Of a DNA stretch of 64,000 nucleotides, positions 15,013 to 23,852 are shown one piece after another (position 1 is the stretch's first letter; every line of letters starts with the position of its first letter). Origin of the DNA: Bradyrhizobium sp. AUGA SZCCT0158 (lineage in GTDB: Bacteria > Pseudomonadota > Alphaproteobacteria > Rhizobiales > Xanthobacteraceae); the NCBI RefSeq assembly GCF_018130065.1, contig NZ_JAFCME010000009.1:232394-296393 (forward strand), in the 5' to 3' direction. The translations under genes were made by a program, and so were the position numbers. A model generated the notes under the pieces. That model was not told where the DNA came from and made no database searches. It saw only the letters and a list, made by a program, of their open reading frames with translations.

Positions 15013-17237
15013 TCCTGCGCCACTAGTTTTGCGTACGTGCCCTGAACGCCCATCAGTTGTTCGTGGGTGCCCCGCTCGACGATCTTGCCCTGCTGCAGCA
15101 CAATGATCTCGTCGCAGTCACGGATGGTGCTGAGGCGGTGCGCAATGATGATGCAGGTGCAGCCGCGCCGCCGCAGATTGTCATCGATGATCTTTTCGGT
15201 GATCGGATCGAGCGCGCCGGTGGCCTCATCCAGGACAAGAATCGACGGATTGGAAACCAGCGCCCGCGCGATCTCGATCCGCTGACGCTGGCCGCCGCTG
15301 AAATTGGTGCCGCCCTCGTTGATATAGCAGTCGTAGTTTCCCGTCCGCGTCGCGATGTCTTCGTGGATCACGGCATCCTTCAATGCCTGCGAGAGATCGG
15401 CCTCGGTGATGGTCGAGTCCCACAGCGTAAGGTTTTCGCGTGCCGTACCCTCGAACAGGAAGATGTCTTGGTCGACATAGGTGATCGAATTAGCGAATAC
15501 CTGCGGCGGGATCTCCGGCAAACTCCATCCGTCGACACGAACCTCGCCCGCCCAGGGTCTGTAGAGACCGCAAATCAGCTTTCCGAGGGTCGATTTTCCG
15601 CTTCCCGAGGCGCCGACAAGGGCCACCCGCGAACCCGGATGGATGTCGATCGAGATGTCATCCAGCAGCGGCGGCTCCAGGATCGAGTAGCCGAATTTGA
15701 TATTGCTGAGCTCGACCCGGCCGGTCAGTTTTGGCGGAAAGCGCTCGGGCGCGATCGCTGGCTTGTCCGACTTTCCGAGCGGATAATTGTAGACGTCTTC
15801 CAGGCGCTCCAGCCCGCCCTTGATGGTCTGCACGTTGCTGAAATAATTGACGAGTTCGGTCACCGGTTCGGAGAAGCTTGCCATCAGGGACTGGAAGGCC
15901 ACGAGGCCCCCAAGGGTCAGCGATCCCTCGATGACGCGCAGGCCGCCAACGCCGAGAATCGCCGCCACGGTCAGTCCCGTGAACAACGTCGGCAGCATAT
16001 CAAGATAGATCGAAGAGGCACCGAGTTCCTGCTCGGCGTTCAATGCCTTGGCCTGGATGCCGGCCCATTGGCCGAACGCCTCGTCCTCCAGACCGCTGGC
16101 CTTGAGGGTTTCGATGCTGCGCACCGCGCTGACGGTGGAGCCGACGAGCTTGCCTTGCTCCAGCGCGAGGCTGCGGCTGAGGTCTTCGCGACGTCCTCCG
16201 ATGAACTTCAACGCCAGCACATTCGCCAGCGTCATGCTCACGCCAATGATGGCCAGCGGGAGATCGTAGATGGCCATCGCCGCGGCGAAGAAGACGATCG
16301 ACGTCAGATTGAGCGCATTCGACGCGACACCGCTCGAGAGCAGGCGGCCGATCTGCTCGTTGGCGCCCACGCGGTTGGAGATATCGCCGGCGTGACGCTG
16401 GGTGAAGAACTCGACCGGCAGCGCCATGACATGCCAGAGAAAGCGGCTCACCATGACGACCGAAAGCTTGGTCTGCAGCCGCAGCAGCAGCGATTGGCGC
16501 ACCAGCGTCAGCAGCGCGCGGATGATCGCGGTCAAGGCCATGCCGATCAAGAGCGGAATGAACCAGCTGCTGGTGCGCTGGATCAGGATGTTGTCGATGA
16601 AAATCTTCGAAAAGCCGGCAGCGACGATGGCGGGAACCACCAGCGCGAGGCTGACGAGCACCAGCAGGCCGACGGGGGTCTTCGAGGAGCGCAACTCGCG
16701 CAGCAGCAATCGCAAGCCTTGCGGCTTGCTGCCCGATCGCTGGAATTCGGCCGTCGGCTCCATGGTGAGCGCAACGCCGGTGAAGGCGAGATCGAGCTCG
16801 GCCATGTCGGTGCGCCGGCGTCCGGTGGCGGGATCATTGATGTAAACGTCGTTGCCGTCGATCCCCTCGAGCACCACGAAATGATTGAAATTCCAATGGA
16901 TGATGCAGGGCATCGGCAGTTCGTGCAGCGTCGTGGGCTCCTTGCGAAAACCCTTGGCGTCGAAACCAAAGGTGCGCGCTGCCCGGACGATGTTGCTCGC
17001 CTTGCTGCCGTCGCGCGAGACGCCGCACGAAACGCGAAGCTGCTCCAGTGGAATCCACGCGCCGTGGTGCGCGAGCACCATCGCCAGCGCCGCCGCGCCG
17101 CACTCAACGGCTTCCATCTGAAGAATGGTCGGCGTCTTCTTGACGTTCCTGCGCCAAAACAGCCTTCGAAACCGGTGCCAGAGGGAAGGCGGCCGGAACT
17201 GCGGCGGAAGCGGTTGCTGCGGCGGGGCGCTATCCAT
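15009..17237 (-). CDS. C39-peptidase-containing bacteriocin ABC transporter
   Basis: A 742-residue peptidase-containing ABC transporter. The N-terminal C39 peptidase (about 35-155) keeps the catalytic Cys46 (VECGAAALAM), His119 (NHFVVLEG) and Asp135 (NDPATG). Such domains cut leaders after Gly-Gly. A six-helix membrane domain (about 190-470) and an ATPase follow, with Walker A GASGSGKST, signature FSGGQRQRI and Walker B ILVLDEATGALD. The expected substrate is the double-glycine peptide encoded at 11802-11975. I prefer the ATG at 17237 to the TTG at 17240. The start lies inside the end of the HlyD gene and the stop overlaps the next transporter gene, so the three genes form one tightly coupled operon. 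Confidence 0.94.
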   Translation of the reverse strand: MDSAPPQQPLPPQFRPPSLWHRFRRLFWRRNVKKTPTILQMEAVECGAAALAMVLAHHGAWIPLEQLRVSCGVSRDGSKASNIVRAARTFGFDAKGFRKEPTTLHELPMPCIIHWNFNHFVVLEGIDGNDVYINDPATGRRRTDMAELDLAFTGVALTMEPTAEFQRSGSKPQGLRLLLRELRSSKTPVGLLVLVSLALVVPAIVAAGFSKIFIDNILIQRTSSWFIPLLIGMALTAIIRALLTLVRQSLLLRLQTKLSVVMVSRFLWHVMALPVEFFTQRHAGDISNRVGANEQIGRLLSSGVASNALNLTSIVFFAAAMAIYDLPLAIIGVSMTLANVLALKFIGGRREDLSRSLALEQGKLVGSTVSAVRSIETLKASGLEDEAFGQWAGIQAKALNAEQELGASSIYLDMLPTLFTGLTVAAILGVGGLRVIEGSLTLGGLVAFQSLMASFSEPVTELVNYFSNVQTIKGGLERLEDVYNYPLGKSDKPAIAPERFPPKLTGRVELSNIKFGYSILEPPLLDDISIDIHPGSRVALVGASGSGKSTLGKLICGLYRPWAGEVRVDGWSLPEIPPQVFANSITYVDQDIFLFEGTARENLTLWDSTITEADLSQALKDAVIHEDIATRTGNYDCYINEGGTNFSGGQRQRIEIARALVSNPSILVLDEATGALDPITEKIIDDNLRRRGCTCIIIAHRLSTIRDCDEIIVLQQGKIVERGTHEQLMGVQGTYAKLVAQE

Positions 17238-18498
17238 CAATTCCGGTCAACCGCCTCAAGAGGGGCACCACCAGATCGAGCGGGCGTTGCCGCCGAGTGG
17301 TGATTTCCGCGCGCGTCAGCGTTCCGCTGGTTAGGCGGATCGGCGGCCCTTGTCCAACCGCCCAGCGGTATCCGCTCACGGTTTCGGGGTCCTGCTCCAG
17401 GCTGACGGTTGCGGCGTAGGCGGCTCCTTCCTTTGAAAACCGGGTAACCAGATTGTCGTTGTGGAGGACGGCTGCCATGCCCTGCGGCGTCATCGGGAAA
17501 TCCGAGATCGTCACGACAGTGCCGACCATGGTCCCGAATTCCTCGCGCTTGACCGTGCTTGGCTCGATGCGGACCGGCATTCCTAGCTTGACGTTCTTGC
17601 CGCGCTCGGCGGGAATATAGATCAGGGCTTCCAGCTTCTGGCCTTCGCTTTCGATCGCGACGACAGGTGCGCCGACCGCAAGCACGGCGCCCGCGGAGAC
17701 CTTGATTTCGAGCACGCGGCCATCCACCGGGCTGACGATCCTGGTATTCTGGGTCAGCAGCCCCGCGGCGGAGTCCATCTGCCGGCGAGCGTCATTGAGG
17801 GCAAACTCGGATGTCTGGGTCTCGCGTTCGCGCTGGGTTTCCAGATCGGTCTGTGTCGTCCGGAGCTTCAGGATTTCATTGAACGTATCTTCTTTTCGTT
17901 GCTGGGCGTCGGTGAGGTCCCGGCGCCGCTCCTCAAGCGTGCGCCGCGTCGTCAATCCCTTCGCCATCAAATCCTCGAGGGTTTTTACATCGTTCGTCAG
18001 ATAGTCGATGCGCTGCGTGGTCGCCTTGATGACCTGGTTGAACGCGGCTTCCAGCTTCGCAAAATTCTGTGCCTTCGACGCAAGCTCGCGCTTGGTTTTG
18101 TCGATCAGGTCAGCGTGCTGGCGTTCCTTCTCGCGGAACACCTCGACGGCAGCCTGGTGGCGTTGCTGGATGTCGGTCTGAACGATCTCCGCGATCGGTT
18201 GCCCCTGGGTGACGCGGTCACCGACCATGACGCTGATGGTTGCCAACCGGCCGGAGGCGGCAGAAGACGCCTCGACGACGCGGCCGCCACCGCTGATCAG
18301 AATGCCCTGGCCTTCAGCACGGGTAGGGACGCGGCCGACAATGCCCCATGTGACGGCTGCGATAAGGGCGATGCAAATGGCAAATACCAGCATCCAGTCG
18401 AACGGTCTGGTAATGCGGACGAGATGATCAAGCTGTTCGGGCGATGCGGCGCGCTGCAGCGCGACGGCGCGAAATGTCCGCTGCGAGAGATCGGTCAT
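17230..18498 (-). CDS. HlyD-family secretion adaptor of the bacteriocin exporter
   Basis: A 422-residue periplasmic adaptor. A short cytoplasmic tail is followed by one membrane helix (about 33-55, FDWMLVFAICIALIAAVTWGIVG region), a lipoyl-like half (GQGILISGGGRVVEASS), a long coiled coil (about 125-235, rich in Glu, Lys, Gln) and the returning lipoyl and beta-barrel parts (VDGRVLEIKVSAGAVLAVGAPVVAI). It would connect the two ABC transporters with an outer-membrane channel; no TolC gene lies in the window. It is the first gene of the exporter operon and overlaps the next by eight bases. A promoter-like sequence lies about 100 bp upstream. Confidence 0.92.
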   Translation of the reverse strand: MTDLSQRTFRAVALQRAASPEQLDHLVRITRPFDWMLVFAICIALIAAVTWGIVGRVPTRAEGQGILISGGGRVVEASSAASGRLATISVMVGDRVTQGQPIAEIVQTDIQQRHQAAVEVFREKERQHADLIDKTKRELASKAQNFAKLEAAFNQVIKATTQRIDYLTNDVKTLEDLMAKGLTTRRTLEERRRDLTDAQQRKEDTFNEILKLRTTQTDLETQRERETQTSEFALNDARRQMDSAAGLLTQNTRIVSPVDGRVLEIKVSAGAVLAVGAPVVAIESEGQKLEALIYIPAERGKNVKLGMPVRIEPSTVKREEFGTMVGTVVTISDFPMTPQGMAAVLHNDNLVTRFSKEGAAYAATVSLEQDPETVSGYRWAVGQGPPIRLTSGTLTRAEITTRRQRPLDLVVPLLRRLTGIDG

Positions 18499-18594
18499 TT
18501 TCCCGGGTCCGTAACCAAACCGGGGACGGCCTCCCCAGCCGCGAGCAGTCGCTGATTTTTCTCATCACGCACAGCTCTGTTCCTCTCGGGGCGG

Positions 18595-18622
18595 ATAATA
18601 CACAAAAGCCGATGCGGAACAA
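18595..18622 (-). promoter_or_regulatory. Possible promoter of the exporter operon
   Basis: Read leftward: TTGTTC (-35, 18617-18622), 16-base spacer, TATTAT (-10, 18595-18600), about 90 bases before the HlyD start. The match to sigma-70 elements is reasonable, but such matches occur by chance. Confidence 0.35.
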
Positions 18623-18837
18623 CCAAACGGGCCTGCCTACCCGCGCCGGAACGCGCGTTCGTCGTGCAAAAATGACGCAGGCCAGGTTCGGTCCGCCCTA
18701 GCAGCGCATGCAATCGCGAACTATGCTTGGCGACCAGGTCCGAGGCTGATCCAATGGGCGTAACCGCCGTCTGGAAAATGATTGGCAGAGTGGTGCGGGG
18801 CGGCAAGAAGCCCGCTTGCGTTCCCAATGGGCAATCC

Positions 18838-19338
18838 ATGACCCGCCTGCGTCGCGAATGGGTGCGGCCGCTCGCCCTCGGCGTCGCGATGCTCCTGCTG
18901 GCGCCGAACGTATCCAGCAGCGGCGTCCTCAGCGAAAGCGATTTCAAAAAGGTCGAAGCCATAAAGCCGTTATTCCAGAACTTGATGGGTGATCTCGTTC
19001 AGACCGCCAAGCGACCCGATATTTCCACTGGTGACGCCGATTGCATCACGTCGACAATCCGGGAACTGCTTCAGATCTCCGAGGAGCTTTCGAGTTACGA
19101 ATATCTCATCACCATTGAAAAGGAGATCACCGACTTCGGCGAAAACAGCCCGGTGAAGGGCGTCGTCAAATTCGCGATCGAAAAGACAAATACGATCCTT
19201 GCCGAGGAACGAAAACGATTGGTTCAATTGTCGGACCGCTGTTCGCGCTTCCCGCTGGCCTTCAGCAAAACGCAGCAGGCACTGCAATTCATCGATACGA
19301 CAACCAATCTTCTCAATTCCATTCAGGTACGCCTGTGA
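18838..19338 (+). CDS. Hypothetical exported protein
   Basis: A 166-residue protein I do not recognise. From the ATG at 18838 it begins MTRLRREWVRPLALGVAMLLLAP, a plausible signal peptide ending near NVSSSG. The rest is predicted mostly helical and contains two Cys residues (DADCITS and SDRCSRF). Alternative in-frame starts at 18754 (ATG) and 18727 (TTG) would place the hydrophobic stretch internally. It diverges from the exporter operon with about 340 bp between the starts. Position suggests, but does not prove, a link to peptide export or immunity. An ORF with a good binding site exists on the opposite strand (18970-19353) and is considered less likely. Confidence 0.6.
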   Translation: MTRLRREWVRPLALGVAMLLLAPNVSSSGVLSESDFKKVEAIKPLFQNLMGDLVQTAKRPDISTGDADCITSTIRELLQISEELSSYEYLITIEKEITDFGENSPVKGVVKFAIEKTNTILAEERKRLVQLSDRCSRFPLAFSKTQQALQFIDTTTNLLNSIQVRL

Positions 19339-19928
19339 GCGAGCGGCGTTCATGCGTGTCCCCTTTATTCTGTGATTGCCAGAATAGGTTTGCGCGTTAG
19401 CTTCACCGTGACGGACGTCACAAAGCGCCGACACGGCTTAAGGCGCTGCGCTGCTGCCGCGTGAGAAGTCCGCGCTTTGCCGCCAGCGAGCAGAATCCGC
19501 GGCCGCCGGGAGCGGGCGTGGTTGTGCGGATTCCACATCAGCTCGAACCCAGCAGGTGCAGTGCCATGCCGTTGACACGTGCAGCGTTGGCACCCTGACC
19601 GGTCACTGTCACCGGGCCGCATGGAGCTTCGATTTGGCTGGCGCTGCCATCGGGGCGGGACGTCAGCCGTCGCAACGGCAAGGCCACCGGGCCCGCAATA
19701 ATAGCGGCACCGATCCAGCGAGACAGGTTCATCCGCCGGCCATGCCGGCAGCAAGTCCGTGAAACGGCGGGTCAGCGACACCGTGAACTGCATCGGGCGG
19801 TTATGTCGGTCCGCCCGGCGGGTGCGGACTTCGCGGCCCGGTGCGGCCAAAGGCAAAATACTGGGCTCCGCAGGCGAGTCCCCGCTGCCCCGTGGGCATT
19901 TCACTCCTAAAATTTCCTTTGCATATCT
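19339..19928. other. Intergenic stretch without convincing gene
   Basis: About 590 bases. It contains a third GTGA-N6-TCAC palindrome (GTGACGGACGTCAC, 19408-19421) and a 64-codon minus-strand ORF (19538-19732) with a hydrophobic start (MNLSRWIGAAIIAGPVALP) but no binding site or family. I see no RNA gene. Confidence 0.4.
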
Positions 19929-19950
19929 TTGTATACATAGTTATACATAG
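19929..19950. promoter_or_regulatory. Direct repeats and TTGTATACA element before a GntR gene
   Basis: TATACATAG occurs twice in tandem (19932-19940, 19942-19950), and the first copy is part of TTGTATACA (19929-19937). TTGTATACA recurs at 28000-28008 in front of the second GntR gene. Its location suits an autoregulatory site. Confidence 0.5.
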
Positions 19951-19984
19951 CGGAAAGTCCCGATCTGGCTTTTGGGAGGCCGCG

Positions 19985-20737
19985 ATTTCCAACCCTGCTG
20001 AGGACGACACGCTTGTGATCTGGCCCGGCCCCGCGTCATCGCGGGCCGCGGGCGGGCTCGCCGAGCATGCCTATCGGGCCATCCGCAATGCGATTCAGGA
20101 AGGCCAACTCGAGGCCGGCCAACGTGTCCTCGAGCTGGAGCTCTGCGCCTGGCTCAAGGTCAGCCGTACGCCCATTCGCGAGGCGATGCGCCGCCTGCAA
20201 TCCGACGGCATGCTGGTCCATGCGCCGGGCGGCGGGCTGTCGGTCGCGCAACACGACCTGCGCGCGGTGGCCGAGCTCTACGACGTGCGTGAACGGCTTG
20301 AAGGTACTGCCGCGGCACTGGCTGCACGCTTTGCCGACGCGACCGAAATCCACATGCTGCAGGCGATGCTGGATTCGCATCGTCAGTTGCCTGATGACCC
20401 GAAACTACACGCCCGGGAAAACACTCTCTTTCACGAGCAAATCTACCGCGCCGCTCACAATCGGTTCCTGATCAAGAGTCTGCAGGACCTGCATGACTCT
20501 GTCGTACTGCTGGGCCGCACCACCTTCGCGGCACCCGGCCGTATCGCGGAAGCATTGGCAGAGCACCAGGCGATCGTTACCGCCATCGCGCGGCGCGACG
20601 AGGCTGCCGCCGAAGATCTGGCCCGCCGTCACGTGCGCCGCGGCTACGAGCTGCGTCTCAGCGCGATGGCCGAAGCCGCCCGCGCCGGATCGCAACATCG
20701 GATCGATAGCCGGAGAGAAACACCCGACAAAAAATAA
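19985..20737 (+). CDS. GntR family transcriptional regulator, FCD subfamily (unusual start)
   Basis: About 250 residues. A winged helix (LAEHAYRAIRNAIQEGQLEAGQRVLELELCAWLKVSRTPIREAMRRLQ) is followed by an FCD domain (ENTLFHEQIYRAAHN supplies Asp/His-type ligands). No ATG exists near the expected start. A perfect GGGAGG (19974-19979) stands five bases before an in-frame ATT at 19985, and the first GTG is at 20015 with a poorer site. ATT is a rare start known from infC. The upstream part of the open frame is probably untranslated. The gene precedes the TcuA-PrpD pair by about 80 bp and probably controls it. Confidence 0.85.
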   Translation: MSNPAEDDTLVIWPGPASSRAAGGLAEHAYRAIRNAIQEGQLEAGQRVLELELCAWLKVSRTPIREAMRRLQSDGMLVHAPGGGLSVAQHDLRAVAELYDVRERLEGTAAALAARFADATEIHMLQAMLDSHRQLPDDPKLHARENTLFHEQIYRAAHNRFLIKSLQDLHDSVVLLGRTTFAAPGRIAEALAEHQAIVTAIARRDEAAAEDLARRHVRRGYELRLSAMAEAARAGSQHRIDSRRETPDKK

Positions 20738-20818
20738 TTCCGAACAAGACGCGAGGTGCGCGCCGCAATCGCCGCCTTGCTGCGATCCACACCAGGTCAA
20801 TCCCACAGGAGTTGAGTA

Positions 20819-22300
20819 ATGAACAAGTATGACGTCATCGTTGTTGGCGCGGGCAACGCCGCTCTGGCTGCCGCGGTGTCCGCCAAGGAGAACGGTGCCG
20901 AGCGCGTCGTTGTGATCGAGAAGGCACCGCGGGAAATGCGTGGCGGCAACACGCATTGGAGCGGCGGCGTGCTGCGCTTTGCCTTCGACGATCCCCGGGA
21001 AATCGGCGAACTGCTCCCCGACGTCGAGGATGAATATGAGAACTTCTATGACGGCGTATCGCCGTACTCGAAGGAGGATTTTCACGGCGACCTGATGCGC
21101 GTCACCAGCGGACGGACCGATCCGGTATTGTCGAAGCTGCTCGTCCACAACTCGTTCGACACCGTGAAATGGATGAAGAAGGTCGGCGGCATCAAGATGG
21201 AGCCGGCGATCACGCTTTCCGCGGTCAAGAAGGACAACGTCATGGTGTGGGCGCGCGGCCTGGTCGTGCGCGCCGAACACGAAGGCGTCGGCCTGTCGCG
21301 GAGCTGGTTCTCGACCGCCGAGCAGCTCGGCATCGAAATTCGCTATGGAACTGCGGCGACCGAATTGCTGGTCGGCGACGATGGCAGGATCAACGGCGTC
21401 AAGGTGCGTGATGACGACGGCGTCTCGGTCCTGAATGCCAGGTCGGTGATCCTCGGCTGCGGTGGATTCGAAGCCAACGTGCAGATGCGCACCCAGCATA
21501 TCGGTCCGCTGGTCGGTGCGGCGAAAGTGCGGGGCACGCCGCACAATCAGGGCGACGGTTTGCGGATAGCGATGAACATCGGCGCGATGCCGTGGGGACA
21601 ATGGAGCGGCTGCCACGCCACGCCGATCAGCGCGGATTGGGGTGAGTTTGCACCCCGCGAACTCACCGATCGCAGCAACCGGCTGAGCTATGTCTATGGC
21701 GTCATGCTGAACCGCAAGGGCCGGCGCTTCGTCGATGAAGGCGAGGACGGTGCGCTCTTCACCTACGCCAAGTTCGGCCGCGCGATCCTCGCCGAACCCG
21801 GCGCCAAGGCCTGGCAGATCTTCGATTCCAGAGTCGTCCACCTGCTGGAGCCGCGCTACCAGACCAGCAAGCCGATCACCGCCAACACGCTGGAAGATCT
21901 CATCGAAAAACTCGACTTCGACGACAGGGATCAGGCGCTGAAGACGCTCGATGAATATAATGCCTGCGCCCGCGAGATGGACGACGGCTTCGATCCGACC
22001 AAGAAGGATGGCCTTTCCAGCAAGGGGCTCGCGTTGGAGAAAACCAACTGGGCGCTTCGAATCGCAAAACCGCCGTTCTACGCCTACAGCGCCACCGGCG
22101 GCATCACCTTCACGTTCGGCGGACTGAAGGTGAATGAGACGGCACAGGTGATCGGCACCGACTGGCGGCCGATCAAGGGTCTGTTCTGCTGCGGCGAAAT
22201 GGTCGGCGGCCTGTTCTACGACAATTATCCGGCCGGCACCGGTCTGGTGTCAGGCGCGACGTTCGGGCGGATCGCAGGGCGCAGCGCGGCGGCGGACTGA
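20819..22300 (+). CDS. FAD-dependent dehydrogenase, TcuA/fumarate-reductase flavoprotein family
   Basis: A 493-residue flavoprotein. The dinucleotide-binding fold at the N-terminus (YDVIVVGAGNAALAAAVSAKENG) is followed by RGGNTHWSGG and a C-terminal FAD contact GTGLVSGATFGRIAG. The family oxidises or reduces carbon-carbon bonds beside carboxylates, and the closest named relatives I recall are tricarballylate dehydrogenases (TcuA), which make cis-aconitate. No TcuB-like electron acceptor gene lies here. It sits between a GntR gene and PrpD, inside a cluster with PrpF and PrpB-like genes, which fits oxidation of a tricarboxylate-like substrate. Exact substrate unknown. Confidence 0.88.
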   Translation: MNKYDVIVVGAGNAALAAAVSAKENGAERVVVIEKAPREMRGGNTHWSGGVLRFAFDDPREIGELLPDVEDEYENFYDGVSPYSKEDFHGDLMRVTSGRTDPVLSKLLVHNSFDTVKWMKKVGGIKMEPAITLSAVKKDNVMVWARGLVVRAEHEGVGLSRSWFSTAEQLGIEIRYGTAATELLVGDDGRINGVKVRDDDGVSVLNARSVILGCGGFEANVQMRTQHIGPLVGAAKVRGTPHNQGDGLRIAMNIGAMPWGQWSGCHATPISADWGEFAPRELTDRSNRLSYVYGVMLNRKGRRFVDEGEDGALFTYAKFGRAILAEPGAKAWQIFDSRVVHLLEPRYQTSKPITANTLEDLIEKLDFDDRDQALKTLDEYNACAREMDDGFDPTKKDGLSSKGLALEKTNWALRIAKPPFYAYSATGGITFTFGGLKVNETAQVIGTDWRPIKGLFCCGEMVGGLFYDNYPAGTGLVSGATFGRIAGRSAAAD

Positions 22301-22321
22301 AGTCTGCACGGGAGAACCGAC

Positions 22322-23830
22322 ATGAGTGACGCGTCTGTTGCATCGTCGAAGGCAAGTTCGGCAGAGCATGCTTCGTCCGGAACCACGCTGCTCCAGCATC
22401 TGGCCGAGCGGGTGTTGGCCTTCGAGAAGCGTCAGCTCACAAAGGGGGCGGTCGCGTCGGCAAGAGCCTGCATCCTCGATGCGATCGGCGTGACCCTGGC
22501 CGGCTATCCGGAACCCTGCACGCAGATCCTCCTCAAGACCCCGGGCATCGCGACGGCGCCCGGACCCGCGCTGATATTCGGCTCGGCCCGGCGCACCAGC
22601 GCACTCGATGCCACGCTGATCAACGGCACGGCGTCCCACGCGCTCGACTTTGATGATTTCAGCGGCATCATGGGCGGCCATCATTCGGTGCCGCTGGTAT
22701 CGACGCTGTTCACGCTCGCCGAAGAGCGCGGCGGCAGCGGTGAAGACCTCATTGCCGCCTACGTGATCGGCGTTGAGGTCGAGATCCGGCTCGCGCGCGC
22801 CGTCAATTTTCATCACTACGACAAGGGCTGGCATCCGACGGCGACGCTCGGCATTTTCGGTGCCGTGGCGGCCGCATGCCATCTCATGAAGCTTGATCAT
22901 GCCAGGACGACGATGGCGCTGTGCATTGCGGCCTCGCTCGCAAGCGGCCTCAAGGCCAATTTCGGCACCATGACAAAGCCCCTCCACATCGGTCAGTGCT
23001 GCCGCAATGGCCTGCTTGCGGCTCTGCTGGCGGAGGGAGGATTTGACGCCGCCACCGACGTGTTCGAGCATCAACAAGGCTTCCTCAACGTCTTCAACGG
23101 GCCCGGCACGTTTGACCCCGATAAGCTCTTTGAGAACTGGGGCGCGCCGTGGGAGATCGAGGCGAAATCGATCGCGCTGAAGCAATTCCCGTGCTGCGGC
23201 AGCACGCATCCCGCCATTGCGATGGCGCTCCAACTGCGGCGCGAGGACAAGGTCAAAGCCGCGGACATCAGCAGCATCGAAGTGCGGCCGCATGGCCGGC
23301 GCCTGCGCCATACCAACAATCCGCACCCGCAGACATCGCTGCAAGCCAAATTCAGCGTCCAGTATGCTGTCGCGCGGGCGCTTCGCTATGGCGTGCTTCG
23401 GCTGAAGGACTTCGAGGGCGACGCGCATTTCGATCCGGAGATCACGCGGCTTCTGGATCTCACGACCGCAAGCCCGCACCCTGATATGGCCGACGATGCC
23501 GAGGACCAATGGGGCGCAGAGGTCATCGTGACGCTCAAGGACGGCACCCGCCTCTCGCGGCGCGTCGACAATCTTGTCGGTCGTGGCGGCGACAATCCGA
23601 TGAGCAGCAGCGAATTGTGGGACAAGTTCAACGATTGCGCGGCGCGAAGCCTTCCTCGTGAGCAGATCGCGCCGCTGTTCGAGCGGCTTGAAACGCTCGA
23701 AAAAGTCACCGAGATCGCGCAGGTCACGCGGCTGCTCGAAGTCAGCGAATTGCACAAGGCGTCGGCAAAGAAGGTCGTCTTCGCGCCGCGTGGCGCGCAG
23801 GAAGCGCCGGAGACGACCTGGGTGCCCTGA
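22322..23830 (+). CDS. MmgE/PrpD family protein
   Basis: A 502-residue member of the MmgE/PrpD family, which includes 2-methylcitrate dehydratase and cis-aconitate decarboxylase. Recognisable segments are ARACILDAIGVTLAG near residue 50, INGTASHALDFDD, HHSVPLVSTLF and KQFPCCGSTHPAI. It follows the flavoprotein gene by 21 bp and is probably cotranscribed. In the context of PrpF and a methylisocitrate-lyase-like gene further on, it probably dehydrates or isomerises a tricarboxylic acid. It converges with the dehydrogenase gene at 23853. Confidence 0.9.
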   Translation: MSDASVASSKASSAEHASSGTTLLQHLAERVLAFEKRQLTKGAVASARACILDAIGVTLAGYPEPCTQILLKTPGIATAPGPALIFGSARRTSALDATLINGTASHALDFDDFSGIMGGHHSVPLVSTLFTLAEERGGSGEDLIAAYVIGVEVEIRLARAVNFHHYDKGWHPTATLGIFGAVAAACHLMKLDHARTTMALCIAASLASGLKANFGTMTKPLHIGQCCRNGLLAALLAEGGFDAATDVFEHQQGFLNVFNGPGTFDPDKLFENWGAPWEIEAKSIALKQFPCCGSTHPAIAMALQLRREDKVKAADISSIEVRPHGRRLRHTNNPHPQTSLQAKFSVQYAVARALRYGVLRLKDFEGDAHFDPEITRLLDLTTASPHPDMADDAEDQWGAEVIVTLKDGTRLSRRVDNLVGRGGDNPMSSSELWDKFNDCAARSLPREQIAPLFERLETLEKVTEIAQVTRLLEVSELHKASAKKVVFAPRGAQEAPETTWVP

Positions 23831-23852
23831 GCGAGGCTTCCAACGAACGCTA

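Noticed and set aside
15057..17303. 748-codon plus-strand ORF
   Set aside because: Antisense to the C39-peptidase transporter, which has all catalytic motifs.
18970..19353. Minus-strand ORF starting MNAARSQAYLNG with AAGGGGA upstream and a CRP-like box further up
   Set aside because: Lies fully antisense to a plus-strand ORF with a signal peptide and better composition; kept only as an alternative.
19538..19732. 64-codon minus-strand ORF with hydrophobic start
   Set aside because: No binding site, no leader motif and no family; too weak to call.
20405..23755. Long minus-strand ORFs of 478 and 501 codons
   Set aside because: Shadows of the flavoprotein and PrpD genes; no recognisable motifs.
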